A stretch of 64,000 nucleotides of DNA, from positions 310,001 through 374,000 of the forward strand of contig JAOCPU010000008.1 in assembly GCA_035772785.1 (NCBI GenBank), read 5' to 3'. This document shows positions 1 to 11,363 of the stretch, in pieces. The DNA is from Phlebiopsis flavidoalba (Eukaryota; Basidiomycota; Agaricomycetes; Polyporales; Phanerochaetaceae). A program made the translations under genes and the position numbers. How positions within the stretch are numbered: the stretch's first letter is position 1; the number at the start of each line of letters is the position of its first letter. The notes below the pieces were generated by a model. The model saw nothing but the letters and a program-made list of their open reading frames with translations. It searched no databases and was not told the DNA's origin.

Positions 1-686
1 CTGGAACTGTACGTCGGTACTCTGATTTCTTGGAGCATCACATACCCACATCATTTTGGCAGCGTTCTAAAGGACGCGTCCTCTGAACATCGTCCAGTCT
101 GTTGACTTCTCTGGTCTGCGCCCACGCCTTCAAGAAACTGCAGCACGCCAGCCGTAAGCTCGACAAGGAGATAATAGAAAGTCGACGCAGGAGAAGAATT
201 TCAAGAAGGCTATCGGAAAGCTCCCGAAGCCGTCTTGCCATGACTAGTCGCCTATCTCCAAGTGGATTCGTTTGGATTGTCGATTTCCTCTTTGAACAGG
301 AAGAACCCCATTAAGGAGTTTCATTAAGGCCGCGAAGCGTGTGGCAGAAGTTTTTTGTTTAACGGCAGAGCTCGCTGCTTTTCGAGAGCGGAATTCGCCC
401 CCATTTGAGGATGGTATCAAGGACCGCGAGTGGTACAAAACATCTTGCCATCGCTCCAGTACAAGTGGCTTGGTGCGTGATTAATTCTGATTCCCCTTCT
501 GGCCTGGTCTGACGTGTACATCTGTACAGGATACGGCGCTCGCTACACCGCTGCCGTCGATCTACGACGCGCTGGTCTACGACAAAAACATCACCCAGAG
601 TCCAGAACCGAAGTCCGCCGCGTCGAGAAATTGCTCGCCCCCGCTCCCCCCCCCCCCCCCCGCTGTCGCCCACTGCGCGGATTTAA
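1..686 (+). CDS. Glutamate carboxypeptidase II / transferrin-receptor-like M28 peptidase, C-terminal part only
   Basis: The gene enters from the left edge, so only the C-terminal (transferrin-receptor-like dimerisation) domain is present. Seen: a helical stretch with KKLQHASRKLDKE near 130-165, then AAFRERNSPPFEDGIKDREWYK near 372-440, which matches the family block ending in GIKDREWYKH. A GT...AG intron of about 57 nt follows (about 474-530), and the next exon resumes with GYGA and ALVYDKNITQS. Known: this family (PSMA/NAALADase, yeast Vps70/Tre1) has a membrane anchor, a protease-associated domain and a zinc peptidase domain, none of which are inside the window. The last codons run through a 16-base C run (646-661), so the exact C-terminus is uncertain; a TAA at 684-686 is the likely stop. 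Frame changes inside the first exon look like base-calling errors. Confidence 0.7.
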
Positions 687-1736
687 GCCATAAGGCGTTG
701 TCCACTGTTGCCATCATTCCACGCGCCGACACTGCTCCGATAGCGGGACTCCTGATTCTAGTGTGGCACTGGTTTGTACATTCCGGAGAGGGGAATGCTC
801 ATCACGCATTTGAGCTTGCTAGAAATCGGTTTCCGACGGTGGCAAGGTGGGTGCGCCCCTCAGCAGATCGTGTGATCCCAGTTTGTCTTTGGGTAGGAAT
901 TTTTAGTGGTTTCAGCCGACACCGTGGGACTGTCACAGCGGCGGCGTCTCTGTCATTCCGGCTATGCAGGTACTTTCGGAATTTCCACATCATTCTGAGG
1001 CTGTTGTCGGAAATTCCCTTTTGTGTGCTCGCGTGGAGAAATGGAAAGGGAACTGGTTACCATGCGTCACTGTCAACCGCGTGAGAGGTACTGGGTATGT
1101 AGGACTCCGCGCGGACCCCCGTGTCACACCTTTGACCGCATGTTCCGTCGCAAAGCAAGGCCGAAAAACGAGGGTCCACAGACCGGCTGTGTGTTGCGGC
1201 GCGTATGAATCAACAACTGACATCGAGTCGGTGACTGTGGATAGGTTGGGGCCCGGAATTGCAGGACAAGAACGCGTTGCGAATTGCCATTTATGGACAA
1301 TACTGTACTTTGTCCTGTTGTGCGCGTTAACTTGTCTGCGTGACGTTTCCGATTCTGAGAGATGTAGTATTGTCGTCCTCGCGGTTCAACATACAGTTGC
1401 GGGTCCCGTATTCAGTGTGTCATCCAAGAGCATGGTTCGAAGGTCAACTAGGAGTATTCAACGCGATTTATTCTGCATTGTCTTGTCGCCTTCGGAAATG
1501 GTCAACAGGCGGACCCGGTGGGCCTGGCGTCAAGTTATGCACGGTGTACACGCTCCGTTGTACCTCGGCCGCGAAGGCTGTACAGTACGAACACGTCCCC
1601 GCAGTCCCGGAATAATTTTGTGCTACGACTGCTGCCTTTGTCGTAGACGGTGTTGATGCGGTCGGCTTTGGGTCACAGCACCGCTAATCCCGAGTCACCC
1701 ACGCGCGCTATGGCAGGGCCGGCGTCACGTTTTGTG
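687..1736. other. No recognisable gene (about 1.05 kb)
   Basis: The stretch between the end of the peptidase and the promoter of the next gene has several open frames, the longest 230 codons at 964-1656 on the plus strand. None of them resembles a known protein or shows a convincing intron pattern. I see nothing else supportable here. Confidence 0.5.
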
Positions 1737-1749
1737 ACGCGTCACGCGT
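1737..1749. promoter_or_regulatory. Two MCB (ACGCGT) motifs one base apart
   Basis: ACGCGT occurs at 1737-1742 and again at 1744-1749. ACGCGT is the known binding core of the fungal MBF complex, which drives G1/S genes. The pair lies about 130 bp upstream of a TATA box (1882-1889) and about 230 bp upstream of the first ATG of the downstream gene. The motif match is seen directly; control by MBF is inference. Confidence 0.4.
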
Positions 1750-1881
1750 TACGATCGCGCCGAGCCGCTGTATGCGTCGAGCCCCGATTCGGAAACAATA
1801 AGCACAGCACAGCGACCGCCCCACACGAGTCAAACGGCGGCGCCCCGACCGCGAAACGTTGTACACTAAGTGGCCCTCCGT

Positions 1882-1889
1882 TATAAAAA
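1882..1889 (+). promoter_or_regulatory. TATA box
   Basis: A consensus TATAAAAA lies about 87 bp upstream of the ATG at 1976 and downstream of the twin ACGCGT motifs. Spacing fits a core promoter with a transcription start near 1915. Confidence 0.5.
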
Positions 1890-1975
1890 ACCCGCTCCCT
1901 CCGCTGCTCAGGCGCTCACCCCCGCTCCGCAACCAGCAACGGATCGATCGGGCCGCTCGTGCGCCCCCACGCCAA

Positions 1976-3480
1976 ATGTCGCGTTTTCTGCATTTACCAA
2001 CACAGGAGAAGTTGACGACCGTTGGAAGCGATGGTCCTCGATCGTCTCAGGAGAGTCGGCAATGTCCCGCGTGGCGGCAATAGCTGGTTACTATGGCCTT
2101 TTCAGCACGAGTAACAGTTCAGTGGACTACATTTCGGAGGAACGTGAGTGAAATCCTTTGCGGTTCGATTCCCCTCCGCCCAAAATCCAAATCGCCCCAT
2201 CCTTAGTCTCCCGAACATCCCGCAACGAACCAAGCAGTTTCCAAAAGACTCAATGAAGGTCGCTCAGCCCCAAGCAGCCGACCGGAAGAAGAGCAGCAGC
2301 GCGGAAGACGCGCACGCCGCACACCCCCCGATTGCTGAACGAACATGGCATCAAAGTTCGCGATTTTTGCCTACGAGAGTAAGCTACCCCCTGTACCAAA
2401 AGCCCGAACCTCAGGAGCTGGACACAGCGGCGGCCAGTGCGGCGCGCCTCGGGGGACGAGTGTTTTGGAGAGAGAATGAGGGGAAATTAGGTCCAGCAAG
2501 AGGAAAGAGAACCCACAACGGCGGTTTTTTCAGGGAAGTTGGAGAGGACGGCCACCGAGCCAATACCCTCCAGTCAAAATATGCCACCCAGACCAAAATC
2601 AGGCACTCGGAGACCTGGCACAACAATCCCCCCAAGAAGCGTCTTCAAGTCGTGATAACAGCACCGGACGAGGTAGAAGATGAACCTCTCTGGAGCCTCC
2701 CCCGCTGAATATGTGTCGACCATCCGGACGTTGTGTACATCAGCTGGCCCCACGCCAGCCTGGGTTTCTTGACTCGAACGAGCCACGGCACAGAGGGCTG
2801 GATTGTACACGCCACCTCATCACTCCTGGCGGTTCATACGTTCCGCTCCCCGAAGCTCGAGGATGGTGTCGCGACAGGCATCCCTAATGGACATCGATTT
2901 CGGAGGATATCCCTCTCGAAAACTCCCCCGATGCGGAACCGGCAGCCGTAGAGAGGAACCAAATCCTACCCAGGCCGCCTCTTCCTCGCAAGCTTCGAGT
3001 GCATGACAGAATCCCCACCACCAGTCTGTTCTCAAGCCTGACCTCGCTATCATTCCAGCTCTTCTTACATTCACCCCATCCCCCTCGCACTTCGCCTTCG
3101 CGGCCACGCACGCCCAGTCCCTCCCGCGACATCTGTTTTCCTCCGTGAGCTACAAAACACCTCCGCCGACCCACCGCAATCCCCATCTACCCCTGGAGCC
3201 AATCGCTATCTATTACGCAACAAAGTTGCCACCACCAAACCGGGCTCCTCCCCGGTACCCCGCGCGGGTTCCCGCCGACTCTCCGGGTCGCGGCCGAGCA
3301 CCATCACCCGCTCGTCTCCTCACAAGCTGCGCTCGAGTGTCGCGAAACGCGCGACAGGCAGCGTCAAAGCATCTCCGCCCAAGCCCGTGAGGAGAAGTCC
3401 TCGCACCAGCAGCCGCACGCGGCAGCAAGCGGTAGCGGCCCCCTCTAGACGTCCCCGGCTTCCCGAACAACATCAATATG
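1976..3480 (+). CDS. Hypothetical disordered, Ser/Pro/Arg-rich basidiomycete protein
   Basis: I do not recognise a domain. The first ATG after the TATA box is at 1976. A probable exon ends at SVDYISEER (about 2150) with a GTGAGT donor and an acceptor near 2208, leading into SPEHPATNQAVSKRLNEG and a PEEEQQRGRRARR stretch, then GIKVRDFAYES-like and KLPPVPKARTS blocks (about 2345-2420). The second half is low complexity and basic, with SRRLSGSRPS, KLRSSVAKR and RRSPRTSSRTRQQ between 3260 and 3440, the look of an unstructured nuclear protein. The reading frame shifts several times, consistent with indel errors elsewhere in the window. The end is approximate. Alternative: two shorter genes. The twin ACGCGT motif upstream hints at cell-cycle expression, which is inference only. 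Confidence 0.4.
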
Positions 3481-4073
3481 TATTGCTTCACGGCTTTGCG
3501 GAATTTTGTATCCTTACCTTACGATGTACCTTCTACCTTGTATCCTCGCCTCATCTGTCCCGTGTCTGTCCCCTGTCGTAGCACATGCCTCCCCCCGCCG
3601 TCCGCCTCATCTGTACTTTTCGCCCATTCCTAATCACGCCTCTCGACGTATACCCCGCCATCGCTATCCATTCGCATTGGAATTCGTCCTGTTTCGTTCT
3701 GTCTCTGTTGTAAAGGGCTGCCTGAAGTTATTTATCTTTGCGCTCGAGTTTCCTTCCGAGCGGGCGCGGCTCTCTCCTCGAAACCACTGCTTGCCATTCA
3801 TAGTTCAACGATCCGAACGTTCAAGGTAAATCAATCAATCCCACTTCGGACGGGTGCATTGGGCTACTACATATTCCATCCGCACACAACACTTCACGAA
3901 CGCTTTCACACCCGTTGCCTACATCGCCCGTAATGAACAGTCACATCACGTGATCCAAACGCGATCGAGTCGCTCCGGAGCGCTTCAGCCTTCCATCGAA
4001 GCTTGTTCAAGTCATGCTCGATTTCCCCAAGAAGATTCATTTTGCGCCCGATGGGGTGGACAATATACTAAAA
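3481..4073. other. No recognisable gene (3' flanks of two neighbours)
   Basis: Pyrimidine-rich sequence after the hypothetical gene and before the stop codon of the minus-strand haspin gene. Short open frames only. It probably holds the two convergent 3' untranslated regions. Confidence 0.45.
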
Positions 4074-7017
4074 CTATGTGCAAGAAAAAGTATACGGCCT
4101 GTGTGTTGTTTCATGGCCACAAGGCCATCCGCGCTCGTAAGCCAGCTCCAAAAAGTTAGCCAGCACAGCTCGGACCGTCAACAACCGACTTGGCTACAGC
4201 CTGGGTCTTCCGATCTCCCCTTCTTCGAGGACCGCTTGCAGTTCTCAATGGCGCCCACGCGTAGGATAGGATGGGCTCGACTTCCGTGAGACACTCCCAG
4301 CATTCCAGCTCGTGTAGGTGGGAGGGAACGACTCTTGACGGCTTTGCCAGCTTTTCTTCGGAGCGATCGGCTTTCGCGGGGTTATGGGATGGTCAAGTTA
4401 CCGAGCAGACGTTTGGAGTGCAGAAGTTGTCAAGGAGGTAGTGAAGCACTCCACTGTGCCGATGTGAGTCTGGCGAGCCAGACTGCAAAGAAGTTCAAAG
4501 AAGTCGCGCTCACCATCACATTAGTCAATCGAGGGACGGAATTCGTTCCAGGAGCTTTCGATGTGATGGGCTTCTATCAAAATCATGCGATATAAACGTC
4601 AAACTGATTAATCGCGAGTGCTATCCACATTAGGGTGTACCAAGTTGCAATGCACCATCGTTTGTGGTGAGCCTGCTCACCTTCTCCTGTCGAATGTCTC
4701 CTCGTCGATCGGCGTCCAGTGAACGCCACCGTCTCCACCATCGGAGTCCATGCGAGACAGACCCAGATCAATAATGGTGGCTTGGATTCCATGCACCTCA
4801 GAATCCTATGGGCAATTTTCTTTGCGTCTTCAACGTGGTGGGTCAGAAGGTGATATATTCTTTACAAGAATTTGCCCCAATGGATGAGGTCTCGGTGCTA
4901 TGACACCGCTGTCAGCACTGTCGACGCCGCGAAAGCACAATAATCTAGAGACACACCTCGAACTTGACCACGTTCTTCAGCTTGCCGCGACGTGCCCTGA
5001 CCAACCTGCCAAAACAGACTACACGCCCTGTCGCCAAACCGACTTTGGCGGCAGTGCCAAAAAGGTGTAGCTCTCCAGGTCGGGTCCGCCGTTGGGAAGA
5101 ACCACGATGGCATAGACTTGCGAGACAGTGAAAACCGTCCGGCCTGACGCTCTCGCTTCCCTTCCTCTCCGTGGTATTCATCCCCAGAGTGTCCAGAAGC
5201 GGAGTGATGGGTATTTACCACGCACGACATAAGACCTGCTGAGCAGCTCGGTAAAGCCACATGCACATCTCCGCCCATAGCCCTTGTAACGATGATCTCC
5301 TTCAGAACATCCTTCGCGTCGCTGGGAGAGGGAGCCTCCGAGGTCGTCTACTGCGCTATATTTCCCGCTTCCCCGCGTAGCGTCCTCGTCCCGTAGACGG
5401 AATTGTGATCTTCACAGGCACGACGTCGCCGATTCCAAACACCTCCGAATAAGACGCGAAAGGGAGTGGGATCTAAGCTGGGCTACAGGAATGACACGGA
5501 GGTGGGGCTAAGACGCTTCGCCGTCCGCTCTTGCTCGAATGTTTGGGCGCGACCGCCGTCCCGTTCGGCGGCCAAAGCCCCCTGGATGTCGACACAATCG
5601 TGAGACGTCTGCCACGATCTGGTCGAAGTAAGGGAACATCTCGATGAATGCAGAGAATTCGTGTGTGGCGTCTCCTGGCCGCATTCCTGCAGCAGGGGCC
5701 TAAGATGAGTGAGCTGGCTGCTTGGGTGCACCCACTTCCCCTCTGCGGCCTTGATATCGCGCGAAGTGTTTTGGGGGGAGAGTGCCGAGCTCCGACAGGT
5801 CGAATGCTAGTGAGTCTTCCAGATCGCTGTCGGAGGCCTTGATTGAATGGTGAAGATGGGGGAGGGCGCGTGGAAACATGGCTCTGGACGCGGAATAGGT
5901 GTGAGGGGACGAGGCCATGGATCTTCCGGAGGAGGTACCAATTCTGGGCGGTTATTCCGCGAGGGCATCTTACATCCTTGCCCCACGCAGGTACAGATGG
6001 CTGCTCCGACTTGGAGCGTGTCCACGATCCCGCCCCGACGACCCCCGATGATATACGACTACTTAGTTTGCAGGGGATGAGCTTTGTTTAATGAGGTGCG
6101 GGAGATTCGCGGCTGATTTGGACGCAGAAGCTACGCCGTCAGGAGAATCGTTGAGGAGAGAGTACGACATTTTTACGTCGTTTTTGCTGGGGAGCGTATT
6201 GCAGGAGAGATTCAGGGGATGCTGAGCGTGAAGAGCCTTTCCAAGAGCTTGAAATGGCCTCCCACATCGTCCTCATCTTCGTCAGAAGACACGACTAAAC
6301 GTTTGGCGTGGCTTCGCAGGCGCCTGCTCAGACGCGCTCTTGGCGCGTCGTCTTCATGCGTCCGAGAGAAACGATAGCATTTACCGCAGAATTACGGCTG
6401 CGCCGATCGGTTGCGTTGCTGGATGGCCAGCTTAATTTGGGAATGGCGGGGGCAGAAGGTTTAGTCTTTCCTCTTCTCCACATTAACCTGTCTCTCTCCC
6501 TCGTCGTCCAGAACAATGATTTTCAACATTGACAATAGGTGATTACCGGTTTGATTGAGGGATACTGGCTTGCGAAGAGGCGGGGCCTTGGTGATAACGA
6601 CGCCTTGTGGTACAGGGTTTCTGTCGCCTGCTTTGTCACAATCGATTGGTTTGGACCCAACAGCACAGGCGGAGGAAGGGACATTGGCAGAGACGAAACT
6701 GAGTGGTTTCCTTCCCGAAGAGGAGACCTTCCCAGGGCCTTTGCGTTTTTGACCTCTTTCTCGTCTTTGGGGACGTTCCGGGTCTATTTGTAGGTCTGGC
6801 CTCAGTGACGATGGGGGGAGTGCTCTCGCGTGAGCTGATGAGGAGCGACACCGAGCGAGCCGACTTTATCCTCACGTCGCTTAATAGGGTATCGTCGTGA
6901 AGATGACCGGATGGCGCTCGCTGGAGGTCCTTGTCGCGACGGTCGTCTGAGACGGCGACGAATCCTATGTCCGCGTCGGCCATAGGATGCAACGTTTTTC
7001 GTCCTTGCGCCTAGCAT
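4074..7017 (-). CDS. Haspin-type serine/threonine protein kinase
   Basis: Haspin phosphorylates histone H3 at Thr3 in mitosis and so recruits the chromosomal passenger complex to centromeres. Seen on the minus strand: start ATG at 7017 (MLGARTKNVASYG) and a basic disordered N-terminus to about 6650. A glycine-loop region follows, beginning GEASYPHLR near 5490 (family form is SYSEVFGIGD), then PSPSDAKDVLKEIIVTRAMG near 5300. The catalytic loop HRDL-HWG is near 4875-4895 and the divergent haspin DFG region TIIDLGLSRMDSDGG with VHWTPIDEETFDG is near 4770-4690. A C-terminal block CLTEVEPILSYA lies near 4270, then LELAYERGW and TAG at 4074-4076. The catalytic loop reads with three extra bases (an added Ile) and neighbouring frames slip, which I attribute to sequence error. 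It is divergent from PSF2 with 321 bp between start codons. Confidence 0.85.
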
Positions 7018-7338
7018 CACGAGCGATGTGCGAGCACAGCAGTGATGTAGTGCGTCAGGGTAGCCGTCCGAAACCTAGGAAATGAGCGAATGGTAAGTGT
7101 CGCTGACACACGGCGGTGCCCTGAAGTAGCTGGCCGGGTGGATTCCCGCGCCGCGGAGGACAAGCAACCGTGAGAAAGACCACAACGCGTGCACACCACG
7201 TGCATGATGTCTATCGCGACGCGTCACACATCACAGTCCCACTCATTCTTCACCGCGACTCTCCTCTTCGTTGCAGGTTTCGCGTGAACGCTGTGTTCAA
7301 AATACCCCACGTCTACTTGAAGCACTCTATAAAGTATC
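7018..7338. promoter_or_regulatory. Shared promoter of haspin and PSF2 with two MCB motifs
   Basis: The 321-bp gap between the haspin ATG (minus, 7017) and the PSF2 ATG (plus, 7339) must hold both promoters. ACGCGT, the MBF core motif, occurs at 7185-7190 and 7219-7224. Both flanking genes act in the cell cycle (mitotic kinase, DNA replication). The motifs are seen; MBF control is inferred. Confidence 0.5.
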
Positions 7339-8120
7339 ATGGCTCTACCTCCATCCCTCAGAACGTCCGCCATACCCGCGGAACTTGAGCTTATTGCTTC
7401 GGAACAGCTCGTCGAGATCCTACCACTCGTCGCGATGGAACGGACCGCATTCATCTCCGTACTTTGTATGATTTTACGATGTGAGAACATTTCCGTTCTA
7501 ATCGTTGGTGAGGTACAGGGGTGGCTTACGGACCCTTACGGCCACCAGCGAAAGTCTAAAGTGCCATATGGATGGCCACGAACCTCAAGCTCAAGAAGAA
7601 GTGTCATATCGTCCCTCCAGATTGGTTGAACGTCGGTGAGTTGTTTCAGCATCATTCCCGATAATGAGCTCACTTTGGTAGAATATCTACAGGGAATGGC
7701 TTTTCCTAGAAACCACCCGGCCAGAGTTCAGCGAGATGCCGTTTCGATTCGCGGAGATATCGAAGGGTCCTCCTAGACGTGTGCGTATGTCCATGAATAC
7801 CCTCATTTAACGACTTAGCCCGTTCTTTGTGTTCTAGGGCATCCGAAGACTTTCAAGAACCTGATAAGATACGCTCGTTGCTCAAGGACATACAAGAGGC
7901 ACGTCAGGCCAGAGTCGTGAAGGTCTTTCGAAGCTAGACCACAGTGAACTCAGCGTGCGTCCTCCCCGTTCATACACCGATTCTCATCCCTCATGCTCTC
8001 TAGTTACCGAATCTTAGCTCTATGGAAATCAACGAAATTCGACCGTTTTTCATCCAGGCCATGGGCGTTCTTACACGTCTAGTGAAAGATCCAGAAGGGC
8101 GACAAATGGATCAATCATAA
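7339..8120 (+). CDS. PSF2: GINS complex subunit Psf2
   Basis: Psf2 is one of four GINS subunits; with Cdc45 and Mcm2-7 it forms the CMG replicative helicase in the nucleus. The start MALPPSLRTSAIPAELELIA is clear and is followed by ASEQLVEILPLVAMERTAF. After an intron (about 7458-7518) the conserved block YGPLRPPAKV / WMATNLKLKKKCHIVPPDWL follows, then after introns TTRPEFSEMPFRFAEISK, DKIRSLLKDI, KLDHSELSLPNL and SMEINEIRPFFIQAMGVLT, ending GRQMDQS with TAA at 8118-8120. Length after splicing, about 190 residues, fits the family. Single-base errors are visible: an extra T at 7557 splits the PPAKVKVP motif and a base is missing near 7567. The 3' end converges on YVC1, 151 bp away. Confidence 0.93.
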
Positions 8121-8271
8121 CATATAAACGTTGTTTACGAAATATATACAAGATAATGTGTGCATCGTCCGTGGTAAGTAGTTCGTGTATGCATGCATGA
8201 GACCGAATGTTTGAGTCGTTAAAATAACCGTACAGATCGTGATACCCTCAGCGCCACTGTTACACTACTGC

Positions 8272-11200
8272 TTAAGTATTCTTTTCGATGATGAGCTGTT
8301 TCAGTTCTTCAATCTGCTTCTTCAGATCCCTGATCTCTGCCATAATGACTGTATCGGTAGACTGGAAATTATCATTGTCACATGACACATACGCGCAACA
8401 GAGTAAGCCACTTACATGAGTCAGGTCCGGGAATACCTTGACGATTTCATCAAACGGAACGGTGCTGATTTTGAGACCCTTGTCCGCGTCTGCACCATCG
8501 ACTTCGGGGTCCCGATACTCTGGGGTATCCTCGAGACCCTGGTCAGGGTGTGCCAGCCAGTTGTGCACCCATTTGTTCTTGGACGGGTCAAGTTGAGTCT
8601 CATAAATGGCAATTGCGACAAGAGGGAAGAAAAACAGGATCATCATGATAAATCGGTTGATCTATTTGGGGCCTTCAGCAAGAGTATATTTAGTCTGAAG
8701 ACGATCACCGACCTTCCTGTAAGTTTTGTGCGCTGATGAAGTATCTGTATAAATGTTATCAGTATAGTACATGTTGCAGGGTTTTGGTACTTACTCCCAT
8801 GGTGCAATCAAGGTCACTTCGATGAGGTTAAAAGGTGCAGGATAAATGAACTCATCCGGTGCACGGATCATTCCAATCGTCTTGCCTGCAAAATACGCAA
8901 GATATTCAGCAGCCGCGTCCTCAACGACCTGAGTAGGAATTTTGAGTTTGGATATCGTCGGTATTTAAACATGGAGAGTACGTGACGTACATCATCATAA
9001 GCCGAAGAGAACAAGGAGATAAGGATGTTCAGTAGAATGACGACAGTTGCAACGTTCCAGCTAGTAAACGTTAGTAAAGTCGCACGTCTGAAGGATATGT
9101 GACCAATACATACAGGTAGTACAACAGAAGACCTGGAGCCCAGCTACAAATGATTTGTTAAAGACGACAAGAGCGGTGAGAGAGGAGGTAAATTACTTCG
9201 ACCACCGTTCGTAATTCGGGGCTCTGTGAGACATATCAACCATACGTAAACGAAGCAACCATTCGACGGACGTACTGTAACAACGCTTGCACTAGAAGAT
9301 TGACGACTTCGAGGGGGTGCTCAGTGCTTCCATCGGCTGCATCGAGCGCATACAGTCCTTGAAGGAAGCCGATACCGAGTAACGCCAGCAGCTAACGACT
9401 CGTTATTGATGAAACGTCTCGCATCACACTCGGAACGTACAACCGAAGAAGATGCCAGACTCCTGAAGCATTCTGGCCACGCAAATTTGCATAGTCCCCA
9501 CATATCTGAGAGAAAAGCATAAGTTGCCGTGACAGGACACCAGGCGAATGCCGGCTTACTTGTAACCGTCGAAGATAGGGATAATTTCTGACGAAATATT
9601 GAACTAGGGGACATTCAAAGATCGAGATATGTACTCACTCATCCTTAAAAATGCATTTAGTATAGATATAAGACGAGGAGGGCTTGACATACCAAATCAA
9701 CGGTGCCACAAAACTAAGCCACTGGAAACTTTGCATGAGGAGAGCCTTGCCCTGTTCTCCAGTCGAGTTCATTCCAGCCATTCGCAGGCTGAATGCTACC
9801 ACCAGAAGCGCATCGCATCGGTAGCAAAGGATACGAAGTTCCAGAAGCTGAGAGCCTCCATGATACGAATAACAGGAGTTTAACGAGCTAGTAGCGATTA
9901 TTATCAGTGCGAGTGGCAAGTTCTAACGGGCCAGGACGTACTTTTTGGAAGTCTTTCGAACGCAAATGACAAAGCCATAACATACATGATCACCTCGAAT
10001 ACATCCAAGTCACCATGGTCAGGATCTTGTTTATCCAACGGCTCGCGGACGGCTTGGGAATAAGCAAAGAGGAAAAATATCCAGATAAAGATACGGAAAA
10101 TGTTTGATATCTGGTTCGTAACACTTAGCAGAATGTTCGAGTTTGAAACAAGAAATGTACCTGGGTACAGATAGTCTGTCGGGATCAATATGCCCCCAAA
10201 CCGTATCCTTGTACGTGTCACGGAAAGGCGTGACTATCAAGAGCATTAGCTTGATGTGGCGTTGCGGTGATTGAGCACGGACATTCGATATCATGGTCAG
10301 CGTTGTGCTTTTGCACAATTTGTCCTTTCCAGAGGTCGTTCACAACTAAAAGCAGGTTGAATCAATGGAAGTGTCAACCAAATCTAGAACGACTGACCGT
10401 CCTGTGCTATGCTCGATGACAGGAAAATGGTACTAACCAAAGGTTATAAGTCGACTGCCACGATGGAAATTGAAGCCAGTACCAGTGAGAGTCAACAGCC
10501 ATTTCCAGAGCACTAATTTTATCGCTTTCATCGCCGTCAATTTCGCGGTGAGTGAAGCGTGTGGACATTATTGACGTGATCCTGTCTGGAGGGGCAGTAT
10601 GAACGACCTTGCGTGCGAGCATTTCGCAAGCGGTGGCTGAATACCAGTCAGTTTGACACGACTGTTAATATTGAACGAAGTAGCTACCCCTGCAAAGGGT
10701 TTTTCCTTCGTAGTCCGCGGGGTTATGGTCAGCGTCCCACATAAACTCTTTGCGAGCTCGAATCAGACAATACGGGAGCTATGCATGTTTGAGTTTCAAG
10801 TCCTGTGGTTTCATCACGGAAAGACTCACAGCCTCGACGAGGTCTCCCGCCGCGTTAATATAGGCCTGAACGACCTGGGGAGAGACAATGCGACTGGTGG
10901 CATCCGTGATAGAGTCGATGGGGACCTCAATCGGTATCAGGGTAAGAGTGAGGGTCCTCACTGACGCGTCTCACAAGTTCTGTTATAAAAATTGAAAAGA
11001 ATTTTGTTGAGACAATGGGTCGTAACACACTCATACTCGTGAGGGTGTCTGGGGAAGGCTCCACCGACTTTGACGGACGTCAAAGAGGCCTGGTCCTCCG
11101 CGTCGGTACCGTTGCGGGGAAAGTTGGTCCATGACAGACCTAGGCCAGAAAACCTGTGGGGATGGTGGTGGTAGGGAACAAGGTGATCCTGCATTTCAAC

Positions 11201-11276
11201 CGCTGCTGTTCCTGTCCTGTCCAGGGCGTGCCGAAGACTCGGAAACGTCAACTTTGGTGACCTCAGGTGTTTGCAT
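8272..11276 (-). CDS. YVC1: Vacuolar TRP-type cation channel, Yvc1-like
   Basis: Yvc1 is a calcium-permeable TRP channel of the fungal vacuole that releases Ca2+ under osmotic shock. Minus-strand pieces in order: probable start MQTPEVTKVDVSE (ATG at 11276), LIPIEVPIDSITDATSRIV then SPQVVQAYINAAGDLVEA (about 10940-10840), LARKVVHTAPPDRITSIMST and RFTHREIDGDESDKISALE (about 10615-10500). Membrane segments follow, including IFRIFIWIFFLFAYSQAVRE then PLDKQDPDHGDLDVFEVIMY (about 10110-9980), and a further hydrophobic run near 9750. LIEVTLIAPWE lies near 8830 and an aromatic segment MMILFFFPLVAIAIYETQLD near 8645. The tail ends in DTPEYRDPEVDG and a short coiled coil IRDLKKQIEELKQLI, stop at 8272-8274. 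Introns are about 50 nt. Only 87 bp separate its ATG from that of ARPC3. Confidence 0.9.
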
Positions 11277-11363
11277 CTGTTGGCCGGGGGATGGGTGATT
11301 GGGCGTCTCTGTCTCGCAAGCCGTCGCAGGCGGTGGCAGCACGCTTGTCACGCTACAGCGACC

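Noticed and set aside
964..1656. A 230-codon plus-strand open frame
   Set aside because: No recognisable family, low-complexity composition, and no promoter or intron support.
2161..2175. Perfect pol III B-box GGTTCGATTCC
   Set aside because: No matching A-box or cloverleaf can be drawn around it, and it falls inside a probable intron of the hypothetical gene.
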